Shown here: positions 1 through 10,681 of the stretch, piece after piece
Layout: each line of letters begins with the position of its first letter
Numbering within the stretch: the first letter of the stretch is position 1
Origin: JBHEMT01 sp046262435
GTDB lineage: Bacteria; Chloroflexota; Dormibacteria; Aeolococcales; Aeolococcaceae
Length of the DNA: 13,633 nt
Reading direction: 5' to 3'
NCBI GenBank assembly: GCA_046262435.1
Contig: JBHEMT010000088.1
Location: 1-13,633 of the forward strand
Program-made: the position numbers and the translations under genes
Notes under the pieces: generated by a model
What the model was told of the DNA's origin: nothing
Database searches by the model: none
Seen by the model: the letters and a program-made list of their open reading frames with translations, nothing else

Positions 1-1
1 C

Positions 2-334
2 ATCGCACCATTCCAGTGCGCGGTGCTCCCGCTCTCGAAGAAGCCTGAGCTCAGCGAGGTTGCCCGCCGGCTGGAGCACCGGCTGCGCCGGTACCACAGC
101 ACCGAGTACGACGAGACCCAGGCGATCGGCCGTCGCTACCGCCGCCAGGACGAGATCGGTACCCCGCTGGCGATCACCGTGGACTTCGACACCCTGCAGG
201 ACGACGCGGTCACCATCCGCGAGCGCGACGGGATGACCCAGGTGCGGGTCCCGGTCGAGGGGCTGGAGACCGCGGTGACCGACCAGCTGCGGATGTTCCG
301 CGAGCGCACCGCGCAGCGCAGCACCGGCGCGTAA
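2..334 (+). CDS. glyS: Glycyl-tRNA synthetase, C-terminal part (5' end outside window)
   Basis: The reading frame is open from the first bases of the window, so only the last 110 residues are present. They match the anticodon-binding domain of the single-chain, class II glycyl-tRNA synthetase, which charges tRNA-Gly in the cytoplasm. What is visible is the family-typical 'AVLPLSKKPEL' strand near the start, followed by 'RYRRQDEIGTPLAITVDFDT' and 'TIRERDGMTQVRVP', the hallmark end of this family. The catalytic class II motifs lie upstream of the window and cannot be checked. An in-frame CTG/ATG-like start inside this stretch is not a real start, because the homologous sequence continues upstream of it. 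The gene ends with TAA; a GC-rich inverted repeat follows before the sortase gene. Family assignment is firm; that it is full length is assumed. Confidence 0.93.
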   Translation: MAPFQCAVLPLSKKPELSEVARRLEHRLRRYHSTEYDETQAIGRRYRRQDEIGTPLAITVDFDTLQDDAVTIRERDGMTQVRVPVEGLETAVTDQLRMFRERTAQRSTGA

Positions 335-344
335 GCGCACCGGA

Positions 345-375
345 CGGCCGCCGAGGACGGGGTGCCGGGCGGCCG
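345..375 (+). terminator. GC-rich hairpin after glyS, possible terminator
   Basis: The 8-base arms CGGCCGCC (345-352) and GGCGGCCG (368-375) are perfectly complementary around a 15-nt loop, just after the glyS stop. No T-tract follows, so this is only a possible transcript end or mRNA 3'-end stabiliser. In DNA this rich in G and C such hairpins also arise by chance. Confidence 0.22.
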
Positions 376-396
376 GCGATGGCCGGGGCATTGTCC

Positions 397-402
397 TAGT
401 CT
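397..402 (+). promoter_or_regulatory. -10 box of the sortase gene (leaderless)
   Basis: TAGTCT fits the TANNNT form of a sigma-70-type -10 element, and the GTG start codon at 409 begins exactly 6 nt after it, where transcription should start. The mRNA would therefore be leaderless. No good -35 hexamer is seen at 16-18 nt upstream. The same geometry recurs at other genes in this window. Confidence 0.5.
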
Positions 403-408
403 TGGGGG

Positions 409-1080
409 GTGGAACCAGGCCCGCCGCCCGCCAGACCCCTCCCGGGCCGGGGCAACCGCATCGGCGCAGCCCTGGTCCTGGCCGCCCTGGTGGTGGCGGC
501 GATCGCCGGTGGGCTGGTATGGCACCAGCGTTCGGCGACCCGTGGGGCGGGGCCGGTGGCCGCCGGGTCGCGGCCGCGTCCGACCGCTCATGGCGCCGGG
601 GACAACCTCGGACAGGGGCCGGCACCGAGCGGCGGCCAGCAGCCGCTGACCCTGGCAGCCGCCCCGGCCGGTTGCGGGCTCAACGGCGACGATGACGGCG
701 AGCTGATCTTTCCCAGCCTGGCAAGGTACGGCTACAGCGGGCTCACCGGGCTCGGTACCTGGGACCTGCTTCACGGCCGGCCGATGGTTCACCACCAGCT
801 GTCGCCGGCCTACGGCGCGGCAGGCAACGTGGTGATCGGTTTTCACCGCGAGCCGTCGTACCAGCACATGGACCAGCTGGCGGTGGGGGACACCATCCTG
901 GTGCACGACCGCTCCTGCGCGACCTTCACGTACCGGGTGACGATGCGCGCCGAGCTCACCCCGGAGCAGGCCTACTCCTACGTGCAGCCGACCAGCGGCC
1001 ATGACCTGACCATGGTCACCTGCACCCCGTGGTGGCTCGACTACCACCGGATCATCTGGCGGGCGCAGCTGGTCAGCTGA
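409..1080 (+). CDS. Sortase family protein (class E/F-like), single membrane anchor
   Basis: The 223-residue protein looks like a sortase, a transpeptidase that cleaves a sorting motif in secreted proteins and joins them to the cell envelope. It has a short proline-rich cytoplasmic start, one hydrophobic segment (about residues 18-38), a disordered Gly/Pro linker (about 42-85) and a sortase beta-barrel domain. The likely catalytic triad is His146 in 'VVIGFHREPSY', Cys205 in 'LTMVTCTP' and Arg214 in 'YHRIIWRAQL'. The usual 'GHR' around the histidine is replaced by 'GFHR', a small deviation. The GTG start is chosen because it gives a complete anchor and lies 6 nt behind a -10 box. No protein in the window carries an obvious LPXTG-like sorting signal, so the substrate is unknown. 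It is convergent with the cysteine peptidase gene. Sortase membership is well supported; the class is a guess. Confidence 0.82.
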   Translation: MEPGPPPARPLPGRGNRIGAALVLAALVVAAIAGGLVWHQRSATRGAGPVAAGSRPRPTAHGAGDNLGQGPAPSGGQQPLTLAAAPAGCGLNGDDDGELIFPSLARYGYSGLTGLGTWDLLHGRPMVHHQLSPAYGAAGNVVIGFHREPSYQHMDQLAVGDTILVHDRSCATFTYRVTMRAELTPEQAYSYVQPTSGHDLTMVTCTPWWLDYHRIIWRAQLVS

Positions 1081-1110
1081 GCAGCGCAGCGCACCGCCTG
1101 GGCACCGAGC

Positions 1111-1893
1111 TCAGCCGAGCTGGAGCGGCGGGCCTCCCGGCGCCGAGCGCACCGTCCAGAAGTCGGCGGCAAGGCCGGCGTCGATCAGGTAGGCGTAGGG
1201 CATGTAGCCATAGCCGCCCTCGCCCCAACCGGTGCCCCAGGAGTTGCGGATGATGAAGCGCTGGGCGGCATCGTCGTAGCCGACGCAGCCGACGGCGTGG
1301 CCGCCGACCATGGAGTCGCCCGGCTGCGGCAGGGGGATCACCCCGGTGCGGGCGACCTCCCGGGTTTCCAGGCTGGCGAACACGCTGAAGCCGAAGATGA
1401 AGGGGAACCCCTCGGCGAGGCAGGTCTTCAGCTGCACCAGCATCTGGGGAATCCGTGCGTAGCTCGAGATCCGGTCGCGGGTGGCCTCGTCGTAGAGCGG
1501 CTGGGGCGGCCGCTCGGCAAAGCGGCTGATGTCGTACGGCCACTCCGCCTCGGGCACCACACCGGCGGCGGCGATCACCTTGATGCCGTCGCGGAGCTGG
1601 GCACCGCTGTCGGTGGAGGTGGTTCCCTCGAGCACCCGCTCGTTGTAGTAGATGAACAGCCGCGAGGGGGTCCACGACTGACTCGACCTGGACTTCAGCT
1701 CGTCGAACTCCACCGCCCCGGCGATGGCATTGGCGGTGCATGAGCCGAGCTGACCCTGGTCGTACACCGGTGGGCAGGCGCTGCGCAGATCGACGCTGGC
1801 GGGCAACGGGCCCACCGTGGTGCGCAGCGCCGCATAGAACTGGTCGCGGTGGTCGGGGAGGTCGCGGATCCAGCCGTAGCCTGCCACCTGCAT
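1111..1893 (-). CDS. C1A (papain-family) cysteine peptidase
   Basis: The 260-residue protein is a compact papain-fold peptidase. The oxyanion-hole Gln46 and nucleophile Cys52 lie in 'YDQGQLGSCTANA' with the papain spacing of six, His199 is in 'GGHAVGCVGYD', and Asn217 is in 'RNSWGTGWGEGGYGYMPY'. All catalytic residues are therefore present. The N-terminus, 'GYGWIRDLPDHRD', resembles the short lead-in found in many bacterial C1A peptidases; there is no signal peptide and no long inhibitory propeptide, so it probably acts in the cytoplasm or is exported by a route not visible here. Its target is unknown. The ATG at 1893 is chosen because the protein core begins at once and a -10-like box sits 6 nt upstream. 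It is transcribed divergently from ppdK and ends 30 nt from the convergent sortase gene, with no clear terminator between them. Confidence 0.88.
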   Translation of the reverse strand: MQVAGYGWIRDLPDHRDQFYAALRTTVGPLPASVDLRSACPPVYDQGQLGSCTANAIAGAVEFDELKSRSSQSWTPSRLFIYYNERVLEGTTSTDSGAQLRDGIKVIAAAGVVPEAEWPYDISRFAERPPQPLYDEATRDRISSYARIPQMLVQLKTCLAEGFPFIFGFSVFASLETREVARTGVIPLPQPGDSMVGGHAVGCVGYDDAAQRFIIRNSWGTGWGEGGYGYMPYAYLIDAGLAADFWTVRSAPGGPPLQLG

Positions 1894-1899
1894 GGCCGC

Positions 1900-1905
1900 A
1901 GATTG
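1900..1905 (-). promoter_or_regulatory. -10-like box of the C1A peptidase gene (leaderless)
   Basis: On the minus strand CAATCT is followed by 6 nt and then the ATG, the same geometry as the sortase gene. Its first base departs from TANNNT, and no clear -35 is seen. It overlaps the -35 element of the divergent ppdK promoter by three bases. Confidence 0.35.
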
Positions 1906-1930
1906 TGCCTCGGGTGGCCCGGAGTAGGAT
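1903..1930 (+). promoter_or_regulatory. ppdK promoter, -35 TTGTGC and -10 TAGGAT
   Basis: TTGTGC (1903-1908) and TAGGAT (1925-1930) are separated by 16 nt, a reasonable sigma-70-type pair. Transcription would start near 1937, giving a leader of about 63 nt before the ATG at 2000. It faces away from, and overlaps, the peptidase promoter. Confidence 0.45.
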
Positions 1931-1987
1931 GCCGAGCGACCTTGATGACGCCGGAGGGCGCTCTCGAGAACTCACCAGCCACTCGCC

Positions 1988-1993
1988 GAGGGA
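1988..1993 (+). promoter_or_regulatory. Ribosome binding site of ppdK
   Basis: GAGGGA lies 6 nt before the ATG at 2000. It supports that start, and so supports that the Lys-rich extension is really translated. Confidence 0.6.
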
Positions 1994-1999
1994 TCTGCC

Positions 2000-4986
<2,987 letters not shown>

Positions 4987-4987
<1 letters not shown>

Positions 4988-5253
4988 TGGCCGAGCACGT
5001 CCGGGTGCGCAAGACCGGCACCCGCGCCGGCCGCCCCGAGATGCTCGACGACGGGCATGTGGTCGAGGGCGACGAGCTGGCCCCCCCGACGCCGGGGATG
5101 CCCTACCTGGTCAAGCGGACGGTGATCGAGCATGACGGCGCCAACGAGGTCTTCAACACCTCGCCCATCCGGGCGGTGGTCACCGGCCCTGAGGGGGCGA
5201 TCACTCTGCTCACCGACAACTCCCGCTACGCGGTCGAGGTGATCGGCCGCTGA
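4987..5253 (+). CDS. Small protein of unknown function, translationally coupled to ppdK
   Basis: The 88-residue protein starts at a GTG that shares one base with the ppdK stop (TAGTG), typical of translational coupling. I do not recognise the family. The first half is charged and basic, then acidic ('MLDDGHVVEGDEL'). The second half, from about residue 38 ('MPYLVKRTVIEHDG'), looks like a series of beta strands ending in 'AITLLTDNSRYAVEVIG'. There is no signal peptide, membrane segment or cysteine. An ATG at 5041 is an alternative start but would lose the coupling. Position suggests co-expression with PPDK, but a role in controlling it is only inference. A GC hairpin followed by T's lies just downstream and may end the transcript. 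Confidence 0.68.
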
Positions 5254-5278
5254 CCCCTGGTCCGCCCGTGCCGTCCTC

Positions 5279-5304
5279 GGCGGCTCGTCCCGCCTGTGAT
5301 TTTG
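5279..5304 (+). terminator. Possible intrinsic terminator after the ppdK unit
   Basis: A 5-bp all-GC stem, GGCGG (5279-5283) with CCGCC (5290-5294), encloses a 6-nt loop and is followed by TGTGATTTTG, one of the few T-rich runs in the window. The stem is short, so confidence is modest. It lies between the ppdK unit and the next promoter, where a terminator is expected. Confidence 0.35.
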
Positions 5305-5317
5305 CTCGAGGATCGGT

Positions 5318-5323
5318 TACTCT
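5318..5323 (+). promoter_or_regulatory. -10 box of the HTH/coiled-coil gene
   Basis: TACTCT lies 10 nt before the ATG at 5334, so the leader would be only a few bases long and the gene near-leaderless. The hexamer TATTTG at 5323-5328 is an alternative -10. No convincing -35 is seen. The box supports the ATG at 5334 over in-frame codons further upstream. Confidence 0.42.
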
Positions 5324-5333
5324 ATTTGACGCG

Positions 5334-6032
5334 ATGGCCGCACCTCTTGCGTCGAACGATGCGTTTGTGACGCACCCTGCCGTCGCCGCGCGGCGGGCGG
5401 AGGCCGAGCTCTCCGTGGAGCAGGCGGCAGCCCGGCTCGGCCTGCCGCCGGCGATGCTCGTCCGCCGGATCGAGGCCGGTGACGTGCCCGCGCGGCGCTC
5501 CCCGCGCCCGGGCGGGGTGACCTACCACCTGCGCCTCAGCGACCTGGGCCTGGGCAGCGCCGAGCCGCAGGTGGCCGACGACGAGGGCCCGGCGGACCAG
5601 CAGGTGGTGCAGCTCAACGGTCACCGCATCGAACGTCCCAGGGGAACCGGGGTGGACGACGCTGTGCCGCCGCCCGCCCGTGCCCTGGAGATGGCCATCG
5701 TCGACTCGGTGGGCGGCGGCCCGCGCGCCGACCTCACCGGGATGTCCTCGATCGATCCTCGCGACCTCGTCGGTGGCCTGCTCGACCGCTGGGAGCGCAC
5801 CCTGGAGCAGCGCATCTACGCGGAGCAGCGGATGCGCTTCGAGGGGGAGCTGAACCGCCGCGAGGCCGAGCTCAAGCAGCTTCAGGGTGAGCTGGAGACA
5901 GCCCGGGCCCTCCATGCCCTGGCCCAGGCGGACAAGGACCGGGTGCTCGCCGAGAAAGAGCGGGAGCTCGCCGACCAGGAGCGGGCCCTGGTCGAGGCGC
6001 GGCGCAAGCGGCGGGGCTGGTTCTCCCGCTAG
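5334..6032 (+). CDS. HTH (excisionase/MerR-like) protein with long coiled coil
   Basis: The 232-residue protein has two recognisable parts. Residues about 26-75 ('LSVEQAAARLGLPPAMLVRR', then 'GDVPARRSPRPGGVTYHLRLSDL') form a helix-turn-helix followed by a wing, as in excisionase/MerR-type DNA-binding domains. Residues about 144-224 are a strongly charged heptad-rich coiled coil starting at 'LVGGLLDRWERTLEQRI'. The two are joined by a low-complexity linker. The chain ends in a basic and aromatic tail, 'RRKRRGWFSR', which could touch membrane or nucleic acid. DNA-binding head plus coiled coil resembles structural or chromosome-anchoring proteins such as RacA more than a classical ligand-sensing regulator, but this is architecture, not homology. 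The ATG at 5334 is chosen because of the -10 box upstream; an in-frame GTG at 5268 is less likely. Its stop codon forms the first three bases of the dnaG -10 box. Confidence 0.75.
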   Translation: MAAPLASNDAFVTHPAVAARRAEAELSVEQAAARLGLPPAMLVRRIEAGDVPARRSPRPGGVTYHLRLSDLGLGSAEPQVADDEGPADQQVVQLNGHRIERPRGTGVDDAVPPPARALEMAIVDSVGGGPRADLTGMSSIDPRDLVGGLLDRWERTLEQRIYAEQRMRFEGELNRREAELKQLQGELETARALHALAQADKDRVLAEKERELADQERALVEARRKRRGWFSR

Positions 6033-6035
6033 TCT
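6030..6035 (+). promoter_or_regulatory. -10 box of dnaG, fused to the preceding stop codon
   Basis: TAGTCT begins with the TAG stop of the HTH/coiled-coil gene. Start of transcription is expected near 6042-6043, leaving a leader of about 8 nt before the dnaG ATG. No clear -35 is seen. Identical in sequence to the sortase -10. Confidence 0.48.
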
Positions 6036-6049
6036 TTTCGGCGTGAGCC

Positions 6050-7903
6050 ATGCCGGCTGACGCGGTCGCTGAGGTCAAGGCCCGGCTGGACATCGTTGAG
6101 GTGATCGGCGCGTACGTGCGCCTGCAGCGAGCCGGTCGCGAGCACACCGGTCTGTGTCCCTTTCACTCCGAGAAGACGCCCTCGTTCACGGTCAGCGCCG
6201 AGCGCCAGGTCTGGTACTGCTTCGGCTGCCAGGAGGGCGGCGACATGATCGCCTTCGTCGAGAAGGTGGAGCGGGTGGACTTCCGTCAGGCCCTGGAAAG
6301 CCTGGCCGAACGTGCCGGAATCGAGCTCGAACGCGGCGGCGGCGGCGAGCGGCGCGGCCAGGCGGCGCGGCGCAAGCGCGCTCTCGATCTGCACGCCCGA
6401 GCCCAGGCCTTCTACGAGCACGTTCTGTGGGCCACGCCGACCGGCGCACCCGGGCGCGAGCTGCTCGGCCGCCGGGCAGTGCCCGAGGAGGCGGCACGCC
6501 GCTTTGGCATCGGCTTCGCCCCCGCCGGGGGGACCGGGGGCAACGCACTGCTTCGCTACCTGACCGGCCGGGGTGTGCTCGCCGAGGAGGTGGCCGACGC
6601 CGGTCTCTCCTTCCCCCAGGGTCGTGGCGGGGCGCGCGACCGCTTCCGCCACCGGCTGGTCTTTCCCATCCGGGATCCCTCGGGGCAGACCATCGCCTTC
6701 GGCGGCCGGGCCCTGGGCGACGACATTCCCAAGTACCTCAACTCGTCGGACACGCCGATCTACTCCAAGAAGCTCGCCCTCTTCGGGATCGACCAGGCCC
6801 GTGCGGCGTTCGACACAGCCGGTGCGGCGGTGATCGTGGAGGGCTATTTCGACGTGGTCGCCGCCCATGCGGCCGGGGTCCGCAACGTGGTGGCCAGCTC
6901 AGGCACCGCCCTGACCGAGGAGCAGGTGCGGGCGCTGCACCGCCAGGTGGCCACCCTGGTGCTGTGTTTCGACTCGGACCCGGCCGGCCGCCGCGCCGCT
7001 GACCGCGCCGTTGACGTCGCCGCCGGGCAGGGGATGGCGGCGCGCATCTGCGTGCTGCCCGCCGGCTACAAGGATCCTGACGAGCTGGTTCGCGCCGACC
7101 CCGAGGGCTTCGCGCGCTGCGTTGCCGAGGCGCAGCCCGAGTGGGGGGTCCTGCTCGACTGGGCGGTGGGGCAGGAGGAGGGCAGCTCCATCGAGGCCCG
7201 CAGGGCGGCGCTCGGCCGGGCCCTGCCGGTGCTGCTCAGGATCCCCGAGGCGGCCACCCGCGAGCTTTACACCGGGCAGGTGGCTCGCCGTTTCGACCTC
7301 CGCCCGGAGGCGGTGGCCGCGGACCTCGAACGAGCGCGGACGCGGGGCCCGCGCCGCGCCCCCGCGGTGGTGTCGGTGCCGCCGGCGCCGACACCGCCGA
7401 TCGCGGGCGAGGTGCACCACGCCGAGGAGGAGGGCCACGAGCTGAGCGCCTGGGAGGCCTACCTCGGCGGGGCCGTGGTCCAGCGCCCTGAGCTCGCCCG
7501 CCGCCTGGTCGAGCGCCACGGTCTGGACCCCTCGGCACTGCTGAGTGCCCCGCTGCGCCGGCTCTTCGCGGTCGCCGTGGCGCTGCCCGATCGCACCCCG
7601 CTGCCCACCCACGCACTGCACGGTGCCGAGCGGCATCTCGCCGCGCGCCTGCTGCTCCAGGTCATCCCCGAGCTCGGCGCCGACGCCCCGGAGCCCAGTC
7701 TCGACCGCGCCCTGGCCGCCAACGTGGACCGGGTGCGCGTCGCCGGGCACCGGCGGCAGCTCGCCGAGCTGGAGCGCGACCTGATGCGCGCCCGCGACCG
7801 CGGCGACGAGCCCGAGGTGCTGAGCCTGGTGGAGCGCATCCACGCGCTGCACCGGCTGACACACGGATCGGTGGCCACCCCAGGGCCGGATCCGGGTGTC
7901 TAG
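6050..7903 (+). CDS. dnaG: DNA primase DnaG
   Basis: DnaG makes the RNA primers for lagging-strand DNA synthesis at the replication fork. The 617-residue protein has the N-terminal CHC2 zinc finger with ligands Cys36, His39, Cys57 and Cys60 ('CPFH', 'CFGC'). The catalytic core follows with the basic motif 'RFRHRLVFPIRD' and 'YLNSSDTPIYSKK'. The TOPRIM fold has Glu264 in 'VIVEGYFDVV' and Asp308/Asp310 in 'CFDSDPAGRRAAD', which bind the metal ions. The C-terminal third is alanine/arginine-rich and diverged, as expected for the helicase-interacting domain. Length is normal for the family. The ATG at 6050 places the zinc finger at its usual distance from the N-terminus. The gene is 17 nt downstream of the HTH/coiled-coil gene and its stop TAG lies in the rpoD promoter, so the pair keeps the dnaG-rpoD order of the macromolecular-synthesis operon. 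Confidence 0.97.
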   Translation: MPADAVAEVKARLDIVEVIGAYVRLQRAGREHTGLCPFHSEKTPSFTVSAERQVWYCFGCQEGGDMIAFVEKVERVDFRQALESLAERAGIELERGGGGERRGQAARRKRALDLHARAQAFYEHVLWATPTGAPGRELLGRRAVPEEAARRFGIGFAPAGGTGGNALLRYLTGRGVLAEEVADAGLSFPQGRGGARDRFRHRLVFPIRDPSGQTIAFGGRALGDDIPKYLNSSDTPIYSKKLALFGIDQARAAFDTAGAAVIVEGYFDVVAAHAAGVRNVVASSGTALTEEQVRALHRQVATLVLCFDSDPAGRRAADRAVDVAAGQGMAARICVLPAGYKDPDELVRADPEGFARCVAEAQPEWGVLLDWAVGQEEGSSIEARRAALGRALPVLLRIPEAATRELYTGQVARRFDLRPEAVAADLERARTRGPRRAPAVVSVPPAPTPPIAGEVHHAEEEGHELSAWEAYLGGAVVQRPELARRLVERHGLDPSALLSAPLRRLFAVAVALPDRTPLPTHALHGAERHLAARLLLQVIPELGADAPEPSLDRALAANVDRVRVAGHRRQLAELERDLMRARDRGDEPEVLSLVERIHALHRLTHGSVATPGPDPGV

Positions 7904-7909
7904 TACTCT
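7904..7909 (+). promoter_or_regulatory. -10 box of rpoD (leaderless)
   Basis: TACTCT directly follows the TAG stop of dnaG. The GTG at 7917 begins 7 nt after it, so the sigma-factor mRNA could be leaderless. No convincing -35 hexamer is seen at the normal distance. Confidence 0.48.
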
Positions 7910-7916
7910 GCCGCTG

Positions 7917-9065
<1,149 letters not shown>

Positions 9066-10580
9066 ATGACGGCGATGGCGGGAGGCCGGGTGGGGGACCG
9101 GTTCGGACTTCGTGCCGTGCGCTGGCGAGACCACGGCGGGTTCGCCCTGATCTTCGCAGTCGGCGTGGTGCTCCGCGGGCTCACGCTGCGCGCCTACCGG
9201 CCCGCGCTGGAGTTCTCCCAGGACTCGTTCAGCTACCTCTATGACGCCCAGCATCTCGGCGCGGACCTGGTTCGCCCGATCGGCTACCCCATCTTCCTGC
9301 GGCTGATGTCGTACAGCCACCATCTCACCCTCGTGGCCGTGGTGCAGCACGGGCTGGGGCTGGCGTCTGCGGTGATCCTCTATGTCCTGCTGCTCCGGCT
9401 CGGAGTGCGGCCATGGCTGGCAGCGTTGGCCACAGTGCCGATCCTGCTCGACGCCTACCAGGTGTACCTCGAGAGTTTCGTGCTCGCCGAGGCGGTTTTC
9501 GAGTTCCTCCTGGTCGCCGGACTGTTCCTCCTGCTGCGCGTGGATCGCCCCGCTGTGGGCGCCTGCGTTGCGGCCGGGCTGCTCATTGCTGCCGCATGCC
9601 TGACCCGGACCACCGGCATCTTCGTGCTCGCGCCGGTGCTTGCCTACCTGGTGGTCCGCCGGGTGGGGGTCGCGCCGCTCGCCGCGACGCTGGGTGCGGT
9701 GGCGCTGGTGCTCGGCGGTTATGCGGTCTGGTTCCGGTCGGGTACCGGACACCTCGGCCTGGAGCGCTACGACGGCTACTTCTTGGCGGGGCGGGTGGAG
9801 CCATTCGCCGACTGCCGCGGGCTGCAACTCCCACCGCTGGAGCGCCCGCTCTGCGACAGCACCCCACCCGGGCAGCGGCGCAGCACCGACTGGTACATCT
9901 GGAATGAGCATGCCCCGCTGCGCCGTCCCAACGTTCCGGCAGGTACCGACCGAAACGCGGTGGCCGGCGACTTTGCCCGTCGAATCCTGCTCCACCAGCC
10001 GGGCCCGTACCTGGGGCAGACGGCCCATGACGTGCTCCACTACTTTTCCCCAGGGCACAGCATCGGTCACCAGGACTTCGGCATCGAGAGCTGGCAGTTC
10101 CTGACCAGCTCCACCCCCGATCCCTGGACGCCGGTGGCGCCGCCGACTGACTACTACGTCGGCGTGTGGACCAACCCCGGTCCGCACACGCAGTACCAGG
10201 TGAAGGTGGGCAACCAGGGCTTTGGCAACACCCGGGTCAGCCCCCATTTCAGCGTGCGTTCGGCGGCCTTTCTGCGTCACTACCAGGACTTCGGCTATAC
10301 CCCGGGGCCGGTGCTGGCGGGCTGCCTGTTGCTAGCCGCGATCGGCTCGGTCGGACGGGTGGACCCGCGTGACCGGCAGCGGCGAGGCGTCGCTCTTCTG
10401 CTCGCCGCAGGCGGCTTTTTCGTGCTGCTGGCGCCGGCGATGACCGCAGTGTTCGACTACCGCTACCAGTTGCCGACGCTGCTGCTGCTTCCGCCCGCGG
10501 GCGCGCTGGGGCTGACCATGATCCAGCGACGAGTGCGTGGCCGCGATGTCACCGCGCCGGCGCAGCAGGGCGTTGGCTGA
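9066..10580 (+). CDS. Polytopic membrane protein, GT-C glycosyltransferase-like
   Basis: The 504-residue protein resembles the polyprenyl-phosphate-sugar-dependent GT-C transferases (PMT/ArnT/GT39-like), which move a sugar from a lipid carrier to an acceptor outside the membrane. The first hydrophobic helix (about 25-42) is followed by a loop with an acidic site, 'EFSQDSFSYLYDAQHLG' (Asp53 is the candidate catalytic or metal residue), and 'RPIGYPIFLRLM', a common GT-C pattern. Several more helices run from about 87 to 223, including an acidic 'YLESFVLAEAVFEFLL'. A long non-hydrophobic loop (about 225-415) and three final helices complete it. Sugar and acceptor cannot be inferred. The ATG at 9066 abuts the rpoD stop, so it is probably transcribed with rpoD; ATG 9075 is an alternative. 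The link to rpoD is positional only. Confidence 0.72.
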   Translation: MTAMAGGRVGDRFGLRAVRWRDHGGFALIFAVGVVLRGLTLRAYRPALEFSQDSFSYLYDAQHLGADLVRPIGYPIFLRLMSYSHHLTLVAVVQHGLGLASAVILYVLLLRLGVRPWLAALATVPILLDAYQVYLESFVLAEAVFEFLLVAGLFLLLRVDRPAVGACVAAGLLIAAACLTRTTGIFVLAPVLAYLVVRRVGVAPLAATLGAVALVLGGYAVWFRSGTGHLGLERYDGYFLAGRVEPFADCRGLQLPPLERPLCDSTPPGQRRSTDWYIWNEHAPLRRPNVPAGTDRNAVAGDFARRILLHQPGPYLGQTAHDVLHYFSPGHSIGHQDFGIESWQFLTSSTPDPWTPVAPPTDYYVGVWTNPGPHTQYQVKVGNQGFGNTRVSPHFSVRSAAFLRHYQDFGYTPGPVLAGCLLLAAIGSVGRVDPRDRQRRGVALLLAAGGFFVLLAPAMTAVFDYRYQLPTLLLLPPAGALGLTMIQRRVRGRDVTAPAQQGVG

Positions 10581-10588
10581 CTGCTCGG

Positions 10589-10594
10589 TATACT
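10589..10594 (+). promoter_or_regulatory. -10 box of the tRNA-Asn gene
   Basis: TATACT is close to the TATAAT consensus and ends 12 nt before the mature tRNA 5' end, fitting a short precursor leader. No good -35 hexamer is visible at 16-18 nt upstream; that region lies in the end of the preceding gene. Confidence 0.5.
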
Positions 10595-10606
10595 GGCGCG
10601 CGGCAA

Positions 10607-10681
10607 TCCGGGTTAGCTCAGCGGTAGAGCAGGCGGCTGTTAACCGCAAGGTCACTGGTTCGAATCCAGTACCCGGAGCCA
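10607..10681 (+). tRNA. tRNA-Asn (anticodon GTT)
   Basis: A complete cloverleaf can be folded by hand. The acceptor stem TCCGGGT (10607-10613) pairs with ACCCGGA (10671-10677). The D stem is GCTC/GAGC, the anticodon loop is CTGTTAA with GTT at 10639-10641, and the T stem ACTGG/CCAGT encloses TTCGAAT. The discriminator is G, as is usual for tRNA-Asn, and the CCA end is encoded (10679-10681). The first anticodon-stem pair (10632 with 10648) is a G-A mismatch, which is slightly unusual; the other four pairs are sound. The gene sits alone between two protein genes. Confidence 0.96.

Noticed and set aside
136..1047. 303-codon minus-strand frame opposite glyS and the sortase
   Set aside because: Low-complexity Arg/Pro/Gly translation with no motif; it overlaps the real glyS and sortase genes.
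1078..1112. Bidirectional terminator between the convergent sortase and peptidase genes
   Set aside because: CCGAGCT occurs as a direct, not inverted, repeat here; no stem with a T-tract on either strand was found.
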